Source of the DNA: Ensifer sp. USDA 6670
Lineage (GTDB): Bacteria > Pseudomonadota > Alphaproteobacteria > Rhizobiales > Rhizobiaceae
DNA: 64,000 nt
Direction of reading: 5' to 3'
Assembly: GCA_000421085.1 (NCBI GenBank)
Contig: ATWE01000014.1
Coordinates: 62,001 to 126,000, forward strand
The translations under genes and the position numbers were made by a program. Below the pieces are notes generated by a model. That model saw nothing but the letters and a program-made list of their open reading frames with translations, did no database searches and was not told the DNA's origin. Shown here piece after piece: positions 32,368 to 41,283 of the stretch. The stretch's first letter is position 1; every line of letters begins with the position of its first letter.

Positions 32368-33771
32368 GTGGAGGCACTCAACCAATTCTTTAACTGGCTC
32401 AACGGCATCGTTTGGGGCGTGCCAATGATCGTGCTGATCATTGGCACCGGTCTTTATCTTCAGCTTCGCCTGGGCTTCATGCCGATCCGCAAAGTGGCCT
32501 ACGGCTTCCGCATGATCTTGAAAAGCCGCAGGCCGGGTGGGGCCGCCGAAGGCGAGATTACGCCCTACGCCGCGCTGATGACGGCGCTGTCGGCCACCAT
32601 CGGCACGGGCAACATCGCCGGCGTCGCTACCGCCATCGCGGTGGGCGGACCAGGTGCGCTGTTCTGGATGTGGGTTACCGCCTTCGTCGGAATGGCGACG
32701 AAATACGCCGAGGTCGTCGTAGCAGTGAAATATCGCGAGGTTGACGACAAAGGCGAACACGCCGGCGGACCGATGTTCGCCATCAAGAACGGACTCGGGA
32801 AGCACTGGCAGTGGCTGGGCACCGCCTTTGCCATCTTCGGCGGACTGGCGGGTTTCGGTATCGGCAACATGGTCCAGGCCAACGGTATCGCCAGTGCGGT
32901 CCAGAACGCTTTCGGCATCGAGACCTGGATCAGCGGCATCGTGATGACCGTCTTGACGGGTGCGGTGATCCTGGGCGGCATCAAGCGAATCGGCGCCGTG
33001 GCCGAGAAGGTCGTGCCCTTCATGGCGATCTTTTATCTCGTCTGCGTGGCTGCCGTCCTTGTCGTCTTTGCCGGTAACATTCCGCAGGCCATCGCCACCA
33101 TCTTCACCCAGGCATTCAGCCCGACGGCGGCCACCGGCGGCTTCCTCGGCTCCACTGTGCTGATGGCGATTCGCATGGGTGTGGCGCGCGGCATCTTCTC
33201 GAACGAGGCGGGCCTCGGTACCGCCGGTATCGCACAGGCTGCCGGCTCGACCGCCAATCCCGTTTACTCCGGCGTCATCGGCATGATGGGCACGTTCATC
33301 GACACGATCATCGTCTGCACCCTGACGGGTTTGGCGATCATGGTATCGGGCGTCTGGGCCTCGGGTGAAACCGGAGCGGTGCTGAGTTCTGCGGCGTTCG
33401 AGGCGGCGCTGCCCGGCTATGGGAATTATCTCGTGACCATCTCACTGGCACTGTTCGCTTTCACGACGATCCTCGGCTGGGCCTATTATGCCGAGAAGTG
33501 CTGGGAATACCTGATCGGAACCGTCAGCGCGATACCGTTCCGCATCGTGTGGACCGTCGCAGTGTTCTTCGGCGCCACGCTCAGCCTCGACTTTGCCTGG
33601 CTGGTGGCTGACACCTTGAACGCACTGATGGCTATTCCCAACCTGATCTCGTTGCTGCTCCTGTCTCCGGTCATCGCCCAAATGACGCGCGACTACTTTG
33701 CGGAAGAACGGGCCGGCGCGGGAGTGGCCTCGCACAGGAGGGGCCAGAGCGCTTCCAGGAAAAGTGTGTAA
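32368..33771 (+). CDS. Alanine/glycine:cation symporter (AGCS family)
   Basis: A 467-residue sodium- or proton-coupled amino-acid carrier. Diagnostic segments: NQFFNWLNGIVWGVPMIVLI, ALMTALSATIGTGNIAGVAT, WVTAFVGMATKYAEVVVAVK, and RMGVARGIFSNEAGLGTAGI. GTG 32368 (with AAGGAAAG upstream) gives the usual AGCS start; the frame continues to GTG 32257 without homology. The last codons (SRKSV and stop) lie inside a dispersed repeat (33751-33773), so the C-terminus was reshaped by that element. It faces the RidA/oxidase/ABC operon and probably imports a related amino acid. Confidence 0.93.
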   Translation: MEALNQFFNWLNGIVWGVPMIVLIIGTGLYLQLRLGFMPIRKVAYGFRMILKSRRPGGAAEGEITPYAALMTALSATIGTGNIAGVATAIAVGGPGALFWMWVTAFVGMATKYAEVVVAVKYREVDDKGEHAGGPMFAIKNGLGKHWQWLGTAFAIFGGLAGFGIGNMVQANGIASAVQNAFGIETWISGIVMTVLTGAVILGGIKRIGAVAEKVVPFMAIFYLVCVAAVLVVFAGNIPQAIATIFTQAFSPTAATGGFLGSTVLMAIRMGVARGIFSNEAGLGTAGIAQAAGSTANPVYSGVIGMMGTFIDTIIVCTLTGLAIMVSGVWASGETGAVLSSAAFEAALPGYGNYLVTISLALFAFTTILGWAYYAEKCWEYLIGTVSAIPFRIVWTVAVFFGATLSLDFAWLVADTLNALMAIPNLISLLLLSPVIAQMTRDYFAEERAGAGVASHRRGQSASRKSV

Positions 33772-33773
33772 CG
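33751..33773 (+). repeat. Dispersed repeat motif, copy 1 (contains the symporter stop)
   Basis: CTTCCAGGAAAAGTGTGTAA. Other copies are at 34279-34298 and, inverted, at 59315-59334. It has the look of a piece of Sinorhizobium intergenic mosaic elements. Confidence 0.7.
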
Positions 33774-33808
33774 GCTTTCGCCCGTAGCCGGCTCCAACTG
33801 TAGGAGTC

Positions 33809-33855
33809 GATCACGTTCATGATTTTAGGTCGACGGACCTGAAATCATCCTGATC
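33809..33855. repeat. Palindromic intergenic mosaic repeat, copy B
   Basis: GATCACGTTCATGATTTTAG at the left end; the centre GGTCGACGGACC is flanked by ATGATTTT and AAATCAT arms. A near copy is at 18380-18428. Confidence 0.68.
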
Positions 33856-33857
33856 CG

Positions 33858-33885
33858 GAGCGTTTCAGTGAACACTGGAACGCTC
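33858..33885. terminator. Hairpin between convergent genes (terminator-like)
   Basis: GAGCGTTTCAGTG (33858-33870) pairs with CACTGGAACGCTC (33873-33885) with one mismatch. It touches the RidA stop codon and separates the symporter and RidA transcripts. Confidence 0.5.
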
Positions 33886-34253
33886 TACAGGCTTGTCAGC
33901 TCCGCATCGCCGAAGGCAGCGGTAACCATGATCTCTACCCGCATGTCCGGGTCGCCCAGCTCTACGGCGCAGCAGCAACGGGTCGGTGGATTTCCCGGTG
34001 CTACCCACTCTTTCCAGACTGCATCCATCGCCGCAAAATCAGCCATGCTGGTGATCCAGACTTCCGCGGTCAGCAGACGTGATCTGTCGGTGCCTGCGCG
34101 TGCAAGCAACTCATCGATCTTCGCCAGCGTTTCCCGGGTCTGGGTGGCTACGTCACCGGCATTGTCCGAAAACTGACCGGAGAGGTAACAGACGCCGTTA
34201 CATTTCACGAGGCGGCTCCTACGTGCATTTACGTCGAAGCGTTCTACTTTCAT
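33885..34253 (-). CDS. RidA/YjgF-family imine deaminase
   Basis: A 122-residue Rid protein: VKCNGVCYLSGQFSDNAGDV, QTRETLAKIDELLARAGTDR, and the catalytic arginine region DMRVEIMVTAAF (R and E two residues apart). Rid proteins hydrolyse reactive enamines/imines released by PLP enzymes or amine oxidases. It is the last gene of the operon and follows an FAD-dependent oxidase, which would make an imine, so the pairing is biochemically sensible. The sequence CCCAVELGDP is less typical of RidA proper and points to another Rid subgroup. Confidence 0.9.
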   Translation of the reverse strand: MKVERFDVNARRSRLVKCNGVCYLSGQFSDNAGDVATQTRETLAKIDELLARAGTDRSRLLTAEVWITSMADFAAMDAVWKEWVAPGNPPTRCCCAVELGDPDMRVEIMVTAAFGDAELTSL

Positions 34254-34278
34254 GATCGGTTCTCCCCTTGGATTAGAG

Positions 34279-34298
34279 TCCAGGAAAAGTGTGTGACG
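34279..34298 (-). repeat. Dispersed repeat motif, copy 2
   Basis: TCCAGGAAAAGTGTGTGACG (given as on the + strand), one base different from copy 1 over 20 bases. It sits in the gap between the RidA and oxidase genes. Confidence 0.65.
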
Positions 34299-34331
34299 TG
34301 TTCCGGCCGGAAGTGCGTCGTTTCAAACGCT

Positions 34332-35627
34332 CTAGGCTTCCAGACCGGCTTTTCGGCTTTCGATCGCCGAGACTATCTGGAAGCCAATGCTGCGGAACGG
34401 TTCGGGGGCGATCAGGCTGGCGGTTCCCATCGCGCCGCTGATCTTTGCTGGATCGCCAGTACCAAGCATCAGCTCGGCCAGATGCCGTCCCAGCATCGTG
34501 CCTTTTGCTATTCCGCTGCCATTGCAGCCGGCGGAGGCAAAAAGGCCGTCCTCGAGCCTGCCCCACCACGGCGCGCCATTCATCGTGAAGGCTGTGGCGC
34601 CGCCCCAGACATATTCCAGTTCCACGTGATGCAAGCCCGGCCACCGCCGCATAAAGCGGTTGTGCAGCTTCGCGGACGCCTCGCCGACGGGCACTTCGTG
34701 CTCGTGGGCATAGAGTGAGCGCACCATGAGACGGTCGCGCCCGATACGTCGCAAGGTCGTGCCAAGCCGATGAGACGGCAGGAGACCCCATGCCGGCGAC
34801 TGGCCGAGATGACCCAAATCGGCCTCGGAAACAGGGCGCGTCACCGCGGCATAGGTGAAGATCGTGGTCATGCGGTGCTTGAGATAACCGAGACGCCGGA
34901 TGAACCCGTTGTTTGCGAGAGCAACGCATCGCGCGCGCACCACGCCGCCGTCGGTCAGGAGTTCCCAGCCCTTGCCGTTCCGCTTCAATCGTCGGACCGC
35001 TGTATTTTCATGAAGGGCGATAGCGTCGGGGAGAGCATCGGCCAGACCGCGAATGAGCGCTGCCGGTTGCAGCAGATAAGTATCGTTCAGGTAAATGCCG
35101 AACCGATAATATTCCGATCCGATGCGCTCGGCTATTTCATCCCTGCCCAGCACCGTGTGGCTGATTCCGTTGGCCTTTGCGACTTCGACGACCTGCCTGA
35201 GCGAGGCCTCGCCGGCTTCGGTCGCAGCAGCGCGAATCGATCCGACCTTCTGCAGATCGCATTCGATGCCGGCACTTGCGATCGTGCCTTTGAGCCAGTC
35301 GAAGGATTCCCTCATCAAAGCCGTTTGACGGCGCGCCTTCTCGGCGCCGGCCAGGGTGGCGGTGCGTGGCAGCACTTCAGACCCGGTGAAACCGGAGTTG
35401 CGGGCGGAAGATCCTTCGCCGACGGACGATGCCTCAAACATCGCAATCCTCGCTTGCGGATCGAGCTCGTGGAGCCGGCGCGCGACCGCCAGGCCGGTGT
35501 AGCCGGCGCCGACGATCGCATAATCGACGGTGAGATCATTCTGCAGCGGGAAGCTGGGTGTGCGCTTCGGCAGCATTGCGGTCCAGCCGCATGGGCTGGA
35601 ATAGCTCGGGAAAATGTCTTTGGACAT
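34332..35627 (-). CDS. FAD-dependent amine/amino-acid oxidoreductase (DAO family)
   Basis: A 431-residue flavoprotein. The FAD-binding Rossmann motif is VDYAIVGAGYTGLAVARRL near residue 35, followed by EASSVGEGSSARNSGF, a signature of OrdL/PuuB-like oxidases, and at the C-terminus FASAGCNGSGIAKGTMLGRH. Enzymes of this kind oxidise secondary amines, gamma-glutamyl-putrescine, or N-alkyl amino acids. It lies between the binding-protein gene and RidA in an operon; RidA would deal with the imine product. The start is 35627; 48 nt separate it from the binding-protein gene. Confidence 0.9.
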   Translation of the reverse strand: MSKDIFPSYSSPCGWTAMLPKRTPSFPLQNDLTVDYAIVGAGYTGLAVARRLHELDPQARIAMFEASSVGEGSSARNSGFTGSEVLPRTATLAGAEKARRQTALMRESFDWLKGTIASAGIECDLQKVGSIRAAATEAGEASLRQVVEVAKANGISHTVLGRDEIAERIGSEYYRFGIYLNDTYLLQPAALIRGLADALPDAIALHENTAVRRLKRNGKGWELLTDGGVVRARCVALANNGFIRRLGYLKHRMTTIFTYAAVTRPVSEADLGHLGQSPAWGLLPSHRLGTTLRRIGRDRLMVRSLYAHEHEVPVGEASAKLHNRFMRRWPGLHHVELEYVWGGATAFTMNGAPWWGRLEDGLFASAGCNGSGIAKGTMLGRHLAELMLGTGDPAKISGAMGTASLIAPEPFRSIGFQIVSAIESRKAGLEA

Positions 35628-35675
35628 AATTGGCTCATATGAAATGGGCTGCGGTCGCCCGCAGCCCGTGGATCG

Positions 35676-37241
35676 TCATTCCGTGAAGTGGGTGAGTTCG
35701 GTCACCAGCGGCCCGAGCGACATCGAACCCTGGAAGTCAAATCCCCAATCCAGCGTTTTCCGCCGCGCCCAAACGCCTGAGGTCTCGGTCACCGGAATTC
35801 CGCAGACGGCCTCCAGAATGAGCCGCTGTGCCTCCTGCCACAGCTGGAGCTGCTTTTCAGGATCGGTTTCGACACGAGCTGCCTCGATCTGCTTGTCAGC
35901 CACGTCGCAATGGCTGAAGTTCGTTACCGCAGCAGGCGAGCCGATTGCACTGTTCGAATGGAAGAACTGGCTGAGGTAGACATCCGCGACGGGGAAGCGG
36001 GCGGCGCCATAGGTGACGAGCGGGCTCAGGTCCTGGCGGATCATCTGGTGCCATGTGGCGTGTTCAACCGGCTGCAGTTCCAGCTTGAAGCCCGCCTCTT
36101 GAAGCTGAGCCTGAAGAATCTGATTCGAGGATTCATAGCTCGGCAGCTGGCTCGAGATCATTTTGACCGTGATGCCGTCCGGATAGCCTGCTTCGGCAAG
36201 TAGCGCCTTTGCCTTCTCCGCATCGAACTCCACATGGCCGTTGTCTTCGGTGTAGCCGAGATTGTTCGAGGGAATGACCGACTTTCCGACGCGGGTGAAT
36301 TCGGTTCCGCGATATGTGGCGATACGGCTCGGATCCACGGCGTAGGCCAGGGCACGACGTACTTTGATGTCGTCGAACGGCGCTTTCTTGGTGTTGATGT
36401 GCAGCACGGTCAGTTCGGCCGGGTCGAAGATGTCCACGGTGGTGCCATCGGCCGCCAGGGTGCGCTTCAGCCAATTCGGGTCGGCAAGCCCGGTGGCCGC
36501 GTCGACTTCGCCGGCAAGAAAGGCCAGATCGCGAGCAGCCGCAGCATTGAGGAAGCGATAAGTTACCTTCGTCAGTTTCGGCGTGCCGCGGAAATAATCC
36601 TTATGCGCCGTGAAATGCACGGCCACGCCGGGCTCGATCGAGTCGAGTTGAAAGGGGCCGAATCCTACCGGACGGCGCGAGAAGGTCTCGGCCCGTTCTT
36701 CATACGCCTTTTTGCTGATGATGAATCCGCCGGCATAGTTCGCCAATGGACCCAGCACGCTTGGAATGGCGTTCTTCAGCGTGACGCGCACGGTATAGGG
36801 ATCGACGGCCTCGATCTTGTCGAAGGACGCGTAGTCAGTGGCGAATGCCGAACGCTCGGGATCCGCCGCTTTCTGCAGGCTGAAGACGACGTCCTCGGCG
36901 GTCACTTCACCATAGCCGTGATGGAATTGTACCCCCTTGCGCAGCTTGAAGGTCCAGACCAGCTTGTCCGGGCTGGATTCCCAGCTTTCGGCCAGGTCAG
37001 GTTCGATCCTGGCAGGGTCGGTCGTGCCGGGGGCGAAGCGGACCAGGCCGCCGAAGATCCAGGCGACCAGCGTGCGGTCGGTGGTGCTCGCCGAATAATG
37101 CGGATCGAGATTGCCGATGTCGGCCGCTGCCGCGCCGAGAGTGAGCTCCGTCTTTGCGGCCATCGCCGGCAGGGTAGCGAGCGCGCTGCCAGCCAAAATC
37201 GCCGCCAGAGCCAAGGCCCTCGGGAACTTGAAATGCATCAT
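35676..37241 (-). CDS. ABC transporter substrate-binding protein, Dpp/Opp type
   Basis: A 521-residue periplasmic binding protein (cluster C). Signal peptide MMHFKFPRALALAAILAGSA up to PAMAAK; mature start TLGAAAADIGNLDPHYS, then LAESWESSPDKLVWTFKLRK and GVQFHHGYGEVTAEDVVFSL, which are family hallmarks. It overlaps the end of the MmgE/PrpD gene by 4 nt and belongs with the permeases at 40402-42221 and the double ATPase at 38630. The operon context suggests an amino-acid conjugate or opine-like ligand rather than true peptides (inference). Confidence 0.93.
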   Translation of the reverse strand: MMHFKFPRALALAAILAGSALATLPAMAAKTELTLGAAAADIGNLDPHYSASTTDRTLVAWIFGGLVRFAPGTTDPARIEPDLAESWESSPDKLVWTFKLRKGVQFHHGYGEVTAEDVVFSLQKAADPERSAFATDYASFDKIEAVDPYTVRVTLKNAIPSVLGPLANYAGGFIISKKAYEERAETFSRRPVGFGPFQLDSIEPGVAVHFTAHKDYFRGTPKLTKVTYRFLNAAAARDLAFLAGEVDAATGLADPNWLKRTLAADGTTVDIFDPAELTVLHINTKKAPFDDIKVRRALAYAVDPSRIATYRGTEFTRVGKSVIPSNNLGYTEDNGHVEFDAEKAKALLAEAGYPDGITVKMISSQLPSYESSNQILQAQLQEAGFKLELQPVEHATWHQMIRQDLSPLVTYGAARFPVADVYLSQFFHSNSAIGSPAAVTNFSHCDVADKQIEAARVETDPEKQLQLWQEAQRLILEAVCGIPVTETSGVWARRKTLDWGFDFQGSMSLGPLVTELTHFTE

Positions 37242-38605
37242 TGCGCTACCTCCTTGATTAGCATGATGTTGCGTTTATTCAGATTGTACTGGCGAGGGTT
37301 CAGCGCGGAGAAAAGCGCCCCGAAACCATGGTCCAGAATCCCGTCGAGTGCCGGGAGGATGTCGTTCAGCCAAACCGTATCGACGCTTGCTGCGCCGATC
37401 GTCCGGAATTTCTCCGTCACTTGGTCGCGGGACATCGGGTTGGCAACGTCGCCCAGCGGATGGAGCACGGTGGCAGTCTGCGGACCTTCGCCCTGATCGA
37501 TGATCACGCGGCCGGGCGTGCCCCCGGGGAAAGACCCGGCAAAATCCTCATGCGCGACAAGTTCGATGCGCCCAGCGAGATCAAGCACGTCCGGATCGGT
37601 CAGTCGGGCCGGATCCACAGGCTGGAGGGCTGATGGACCATACAAAGCGGCCAGAGCGCAGCTGAAGTAGAAGCTGTATTGCCCGGCCTCGAGCGTCTTC
37701 GGCGTCCGAGCGTTCGAGAGTTTCAACCCCTGTGGGAACGTTTCAATTCGAAGACTGTGGATTGTCTTGCCGGGCTGGCGCAATTGCAGAACAGCGTCGA
37801 TGGCAGCGTGCATGTATCGGCAGCAAGCGTATGGCTTGAGGTAGCACTGCTGCAGCCACCAGGTTTGCCCAAGTCCCCCGATCAGGATCTCGCGGTCGAA
37901 ACGCGAGGAATTGTCCAGAAGGTCGAGCGGCCCGGTCGCTCCCGCGCGAGCGCGATAGGCGCCTGTCAGACCCGCCGTGACGGCGGCGGGGATTGCTTCC
38001 TTTACGGTGGTGCCCTGGTACTTCGAGCTGCCCGTCGGAAAACTTATTGGCCCTTCGGCACCTGCAATGGCCAATGCGTTTGCAAGCTGCTCGGCAGTCA
38101 AGCCTAGCAGGCGTCCGGCAGCGGCAGCAGCTCCGTAACCCACCCAGCGGCCGCTGCTGTAGGTGTCGATGGTCGAGGTGGGACGAGACGAGGCCACTCG
38201 CAGCGCGACATCATAGCCGAGTACGATCGCGTTTATGATCTGCTCGTCGCTTGAGCCAAGCGCCTGTCCCACGGCCAGAGCCGCGGGAATGACGCCGGCT
38301 CCGGCGTGACCCGCAGCACCGCGGTGGCCGTCGTCGATATCAAGTGCACTGGCCGCCGCGGCATTGGCCATGGCCGCTCCGGCAGGCGAAAGGCTGATGT
38401 CGGTCAGCCATACTGTTGCCGGCCCGATTCCGTATAGATCGACCGCGGCAGCACGTGCAGCCGACGCGAGAGGCGAATGCAGACCAGCCGCCGTCGCAGC
38501 CATCAGGTCAGCCAAGAGAAGGGATGCAGCTTCACGCGCTTGTCCCCGTATGTCTGCCGCTGAACAGCCGGTGACAAAGGCTGCAAGCTTTTCGATCGTG
38601 TGCAC
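37238..38605 (-). CDS. MmgE/PrpD family protein
   Basis: A 455-residue member of the MmgE/PrpD superfamily. Signatures: ALDIDDGHRGAAGHAGAGVI (active-site aspartates and histidine), PTGSSKYQGTTVKEAIPAAV, and LKPYACCRYMHAAIDAVLQL. Characterised members include 2-methylcitrate dehydratase, cis-aconitate decarboxylase and iminodisuccinate epimerase. No methylcitrate genes are nearby; the co-operonic amine oxidase and RidA make a nitrogenous dicarboxylate substrate plausible. It lies 24 nt after the ATPase gene. Confidence 0.9.
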   Translation of the reverse strand: MHTIEKLAAFVTGCSAADIRGQAREAASLLLADLMAATAAGLHSPLASAARAAAVDLYGIGPATVWLTDISLSPAGAAMANAAAASALDIDDGHRGAAGHAGAGVIPAALAVGQALGSSDEQIINAIVLGYDVALRVASSRPTSTIDTYSSGRWVGYGAAAAAGRLLGLTAEQLANALAIAGAEGPISFPTGSSKYQGTTVKEAIPAAVTAGLTGAYRARAGATGPLDLLDNSSRFDREILIGGLGQTWWLQQCYLKPYACCRYMHAAIDAVLQLRQPGKTIHSLRIETFPQGLKLSNARTPKTLEAGQYSFYFSCALAALYGPSALQPVDPARLTDPDVLDLAGRIELVAHEDFAGSFPGGTPGRVIIDQGEGPQTATVLHPLGDVANPMSRDQVTEKFRTIGAASVDTVWLNDILPALDGILDHGFGALFSALNPRQYNLNKRNIMLIKEVAQ

Positions 38606-38629
38606 GTCGATGGTCCTTCTGCGTTGGGG

Positions 38630-40402
38630 TCAGGTTGCGCTGCGGATGAAGTGCCCTTCGGAGGCCATGGACCAGCGGGGCGCCGGGGCCTGGTATGCGA
38701 GAGGCTTGATGGGACTACGCGGCTGGGTGACGTCCACGCCCGGTGGCGGGCGCCGGCCGCGCTGGTCGGGGTGGGTGATCGGGATAGCCGACAGCAAGCG
38801 CCTGGTATATTCATGGCCCGGTCGGCCTATGACGTCCTCGGTCTTGCCGATCTCGACGATCTCGCCGAAGTACATGACAGCCACGCGATCGCAGATACGC
38901 TCCACCGCGGCCATATCGTGGCTGATGAACAGGTACGAGACGCCGAATTCCTTTTGCAGATCGATCATCAAGTCGATGATCTGAGCTTTGATCGCGACAT
39001 CGAGCGCCGAGACCGCTTCGTCGGCTATGATGAGCTTCGGCGACATTGCCAAGGCGCGCGCGATGCAGATCCGCTGACGTTGGCCGCCCGAAAATTCGTG
39101 CGGCAGGCTCGAGGCGCGGGATGGGTCGAGGCCAACCCGCTCCATCAGCCATTGCATCTTCTCGAAGGCTTCTGCACCCTTGGCGAGCCCATGGACTTGC
39201 ATCGGCTCTAGGATTGCGGAGCCGATCGTCTGTCGTGCATCAAGCGACCCATAGGGATCCTGGAATATCATCTGCACGTCGCGCCGCATTCGAGCAAGGC
39301 TCCGCGGGTCGCCATAGTCCACACGCTGCCCGGAAACCTGGACATTGCCGGAATCGATCGGGGCGAGGCTTATGATGGCCTTGCCGATCGTCGATTTGCC
39401 TGAGCCCGACTCGCCGACCAGACCCAGCGTTTCACCTTTCGTTATGGCAAGGGATGCGCGTTCGACCGCATGCACCATGCCCGTCAGACGACCGAAGAAC
39501 CCGCTATGTACCGGAAAGCGCACGGTGAGGTCGCTCACATCGAGCACAGGCACCTCGCCGGTGAAAGAGGCCGGCACGCCTTGCACCGGCTGAGCAGGAA
39601 CGCTGATCTCGCCAAGTTTTCCCACGAGGCTGGGAGCGGCTTCTATCAGGCTGCGGGTATAGGCGTCCTTCGGATTGGAGAAGACCTCATGGACGGTGCC
39701 GCTCTCGATTTCGCGTCCTCTGCGCAGGACCAGCACTTCGTCGGCAAGCTCCGCGACGACACCCATGTCGTGCGTGATGAACAGGACCGCAGCGCCGGTC
39801 TCGCGCTGGAGGTCTTTCAGCAAGGCCAGTGTCTGAGCCTGAACCGTCACGTCGAGTGCGGTCGTCGGTTCGTCGGCGATGATCAGCGCGGGATCGCAGG
39901 CCAGAGCCATGGCGATCATCACGCGCTGCCGCATTCCGCCGGAGAAAGTGTGCGGATATTGGTGCATGCGCGCTTCCGGGTCGGGGATGCGTACCTTCCG
40001 CAGCATTTCCAGCACGGCTTCCTTCAGCGCGGGGCCTCTAAGCCCCTTGTGGATGCGGATCACCTCGGCCAACTGGTCGCCCACGCGCTGGACCGGGTTC
40101 AGCGACGTCATCGGCTCCTGAAAGATCATGCTGATCCGTCCGCCGCGCACCTGCCGCATTTCCGGTTCGGTCAGCGTCAGAAGGTCACGGCCATCAAGTG
40201 TGATCGACCCTCCGGCTCGTGCGACGCGTTCGGGCAGAAGCCGCATTATCGCGAGCGACGTTACCGATTTTCCGGAACCGGATTCCCCCACCAGAGCCAG
40301 AGTGCTCCCTGCAGCGATCTCGAAGTTGAGATCATGAACGACCCTAGTGCTGCCGAAGGCAACGCTGAGATCGCGTACCGAAATGACAGGGTTCTTTTCC
40401 AT
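38630..40402 (-). CDS. Dipeptide-type ABC transporter ATPase, fused DppD-DppF
   Basis: A 590-residue protein with two complete nucleotide-binding domains. First: GESGSGKSVTSLAIMRLLPE, FSGGMRQRVMIAMALACDPA, LIIADEPTTALDVTVQAQTL. Second, after about residue 290: LVGESGSGKSTIGKAI, FSGGQRQRICIARALAMSPK, LIIADEAVSALDVAIKAQII, where the usual EPTS reads EAVS, a common variant of this family. ATG 40402 overlaps the permease stop (ATGA); the frame further upstream is out of context. It powers the importer formed with the genes at 35676, 40402 and 41280. Confidence 0.95.
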   Translation of the reverse strand: MEKNPVISVRDLSVAFGSTRVVHDLNFEIAAGSTLALVGESGSGKSVTSLAIMRLLPERVARAGGSITLDGRDLLTLTEPEMRQVRGGRISMIFQEPMTSLNPVQRVGDQLAEVIRIHKGLRGPALKEAVLEMLRKVRIPDPEARMHQYPHTFSGGMRQRVMIAMALACDPALIIADEPTTALDVTVQAQTLALLKDLQRETGAAVLFITHDMGVVAELADEVLVLRRGREIESGTVHEVFSNPKDAYTRSLIEAAPSLVGKLGEISVPAQPVQGVPASFTGEVPVLDVSDLTVRFPVHSGFFGRLTGMVHAVERASLAITKGETLGLVGESGSGKSTIGKAIISLAPIDSGNVQVSGQRVDYGDPRSLARMRRDVQMIFQDPYGSLDARQTIGSAILEPMQVHGLAKGAEAFEKMQWLMERVGLDPSRASSLPHEFSGGQRQRICIARALAMSPKLIIADEAVSALDVAIKAQIIDLMIDLQKEFGVSYLFISHDMAAVERICDRVAVMYFGEIVEIGKTEDVIGRPGHEYTRRLLSAIPITHPDQRGRRPPPGVDVTQPRSPIKPLAYQAPAPRWSMASEGHFIRSAT

Positions 40403-41283
40403 CACGAGGCATCCTTCAGGCGGGGGTCGATAGCGTCGCGCAGGCCGTCGCCGATCAGGTTGAAGGCAAGCACCAGAAGCAGGATCGCCAGACTGGGAAC
40501 GAGTGCGAGATGGAATGAACTCAGTATGTTGTCGAAACCGTCGCGCACCATCCCGCCCCAGGTCGGCGTCGGCGGCGCCAGCCCCAGACCGATGAACGCC
40601 AGCGACGCTTCCGTACGCACGGCGGTGGCCATCCACAGCGAGGCCATGACCATCACCTCCGGCAGGATCGCCGGCATGATGTGCCTGAACAGGATCCTCG
40701 GTCCTGAGAAACCCATCGCCTGGCATGCCTGCACATATTCGCGGTCACGCTGTGTGATGACGCCGGCACGAGCGATGCGAGCGAAGGCCGGCGTTGCCGT
40801 AAAAGCGATTGCGATGACGATGTTGCTCAGCGTGGCACCCATCAACGCCACGAGTGCGAGGCCGAGAATGAGCGAGGGGAAGGCCAGCACCACATCCATG
40901 ACCTGCATGAAGATGATGTCGATGCGGCCGCCGACATAACCGGCGATCATGCCGATCAATGTGCCGACCACCAGCGCGGTCAGAATGGCGAAGAAGCCGA
41001 TAGTGAGCGAATAACGGGCGCCGTAGACGATCCGCGACCAGATGTCTCGGCCGTACTGGTCCGCGCCCAGCCAGAATTTTGAGCCTGGCTCGGCCAGTTG
41101 ATCCATGATGTTCTGGTGCGCAGGGTCATGCGTCGCCAATTGCGGTGCGAAGAACGCGGCGAGGACCAGCGATACGACGATGACTATGCCGATCCATGTC
41201 GAGGCGTTCAGCTGTGCGAGAAAATAGCGAAAGGCGCTTCGGCGATTGATCGGTTGCGAGGGTGTGATGGTGGCGTCGGTCAT
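40402..41283 (-). CDS. Dipeptide-type ABC transporter permease, DppC family
   Basis: A 293-residue permease with six helices. The N-terminal helix is preceded by a cytoplasmic tail (FRYFLAQLNASTWIGIVIVV), then GADQYGRDIWSRIVYGARYS, a DppC/OppC hallmark, and the coupling loop YVQACQAMGFSGPRILFRHI. Overlaps by 4 nt with both neighbours, so the operon is tightly coupled. Confidence 0.95.
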   Translation of the reverse strand: MTDATITPSQPINRRSAFRYFLAQLNASTWIGIVIVVSLVLAAFFAPQLATHDPAHQNIMDQLAEPGSKFWLGADQYGRDIWSRIVYGARYSLTIGFFAILTALVVGTLIGMIAGYVGGRIDIIFMQVMDVVLAFPSLILGLALVALMGATLSNIVIAIAFTATPAFARIARAGVITQRDREYVQACQAMGFSGPRILFRHIMPAILPEVMVMASLWMATAVRTEASLAFIGLGLAPPTPTWGGMVRDGFDNILSSFHLALVPSLAILLLVLAFNLIGDGLRDAIDPRLKDAS

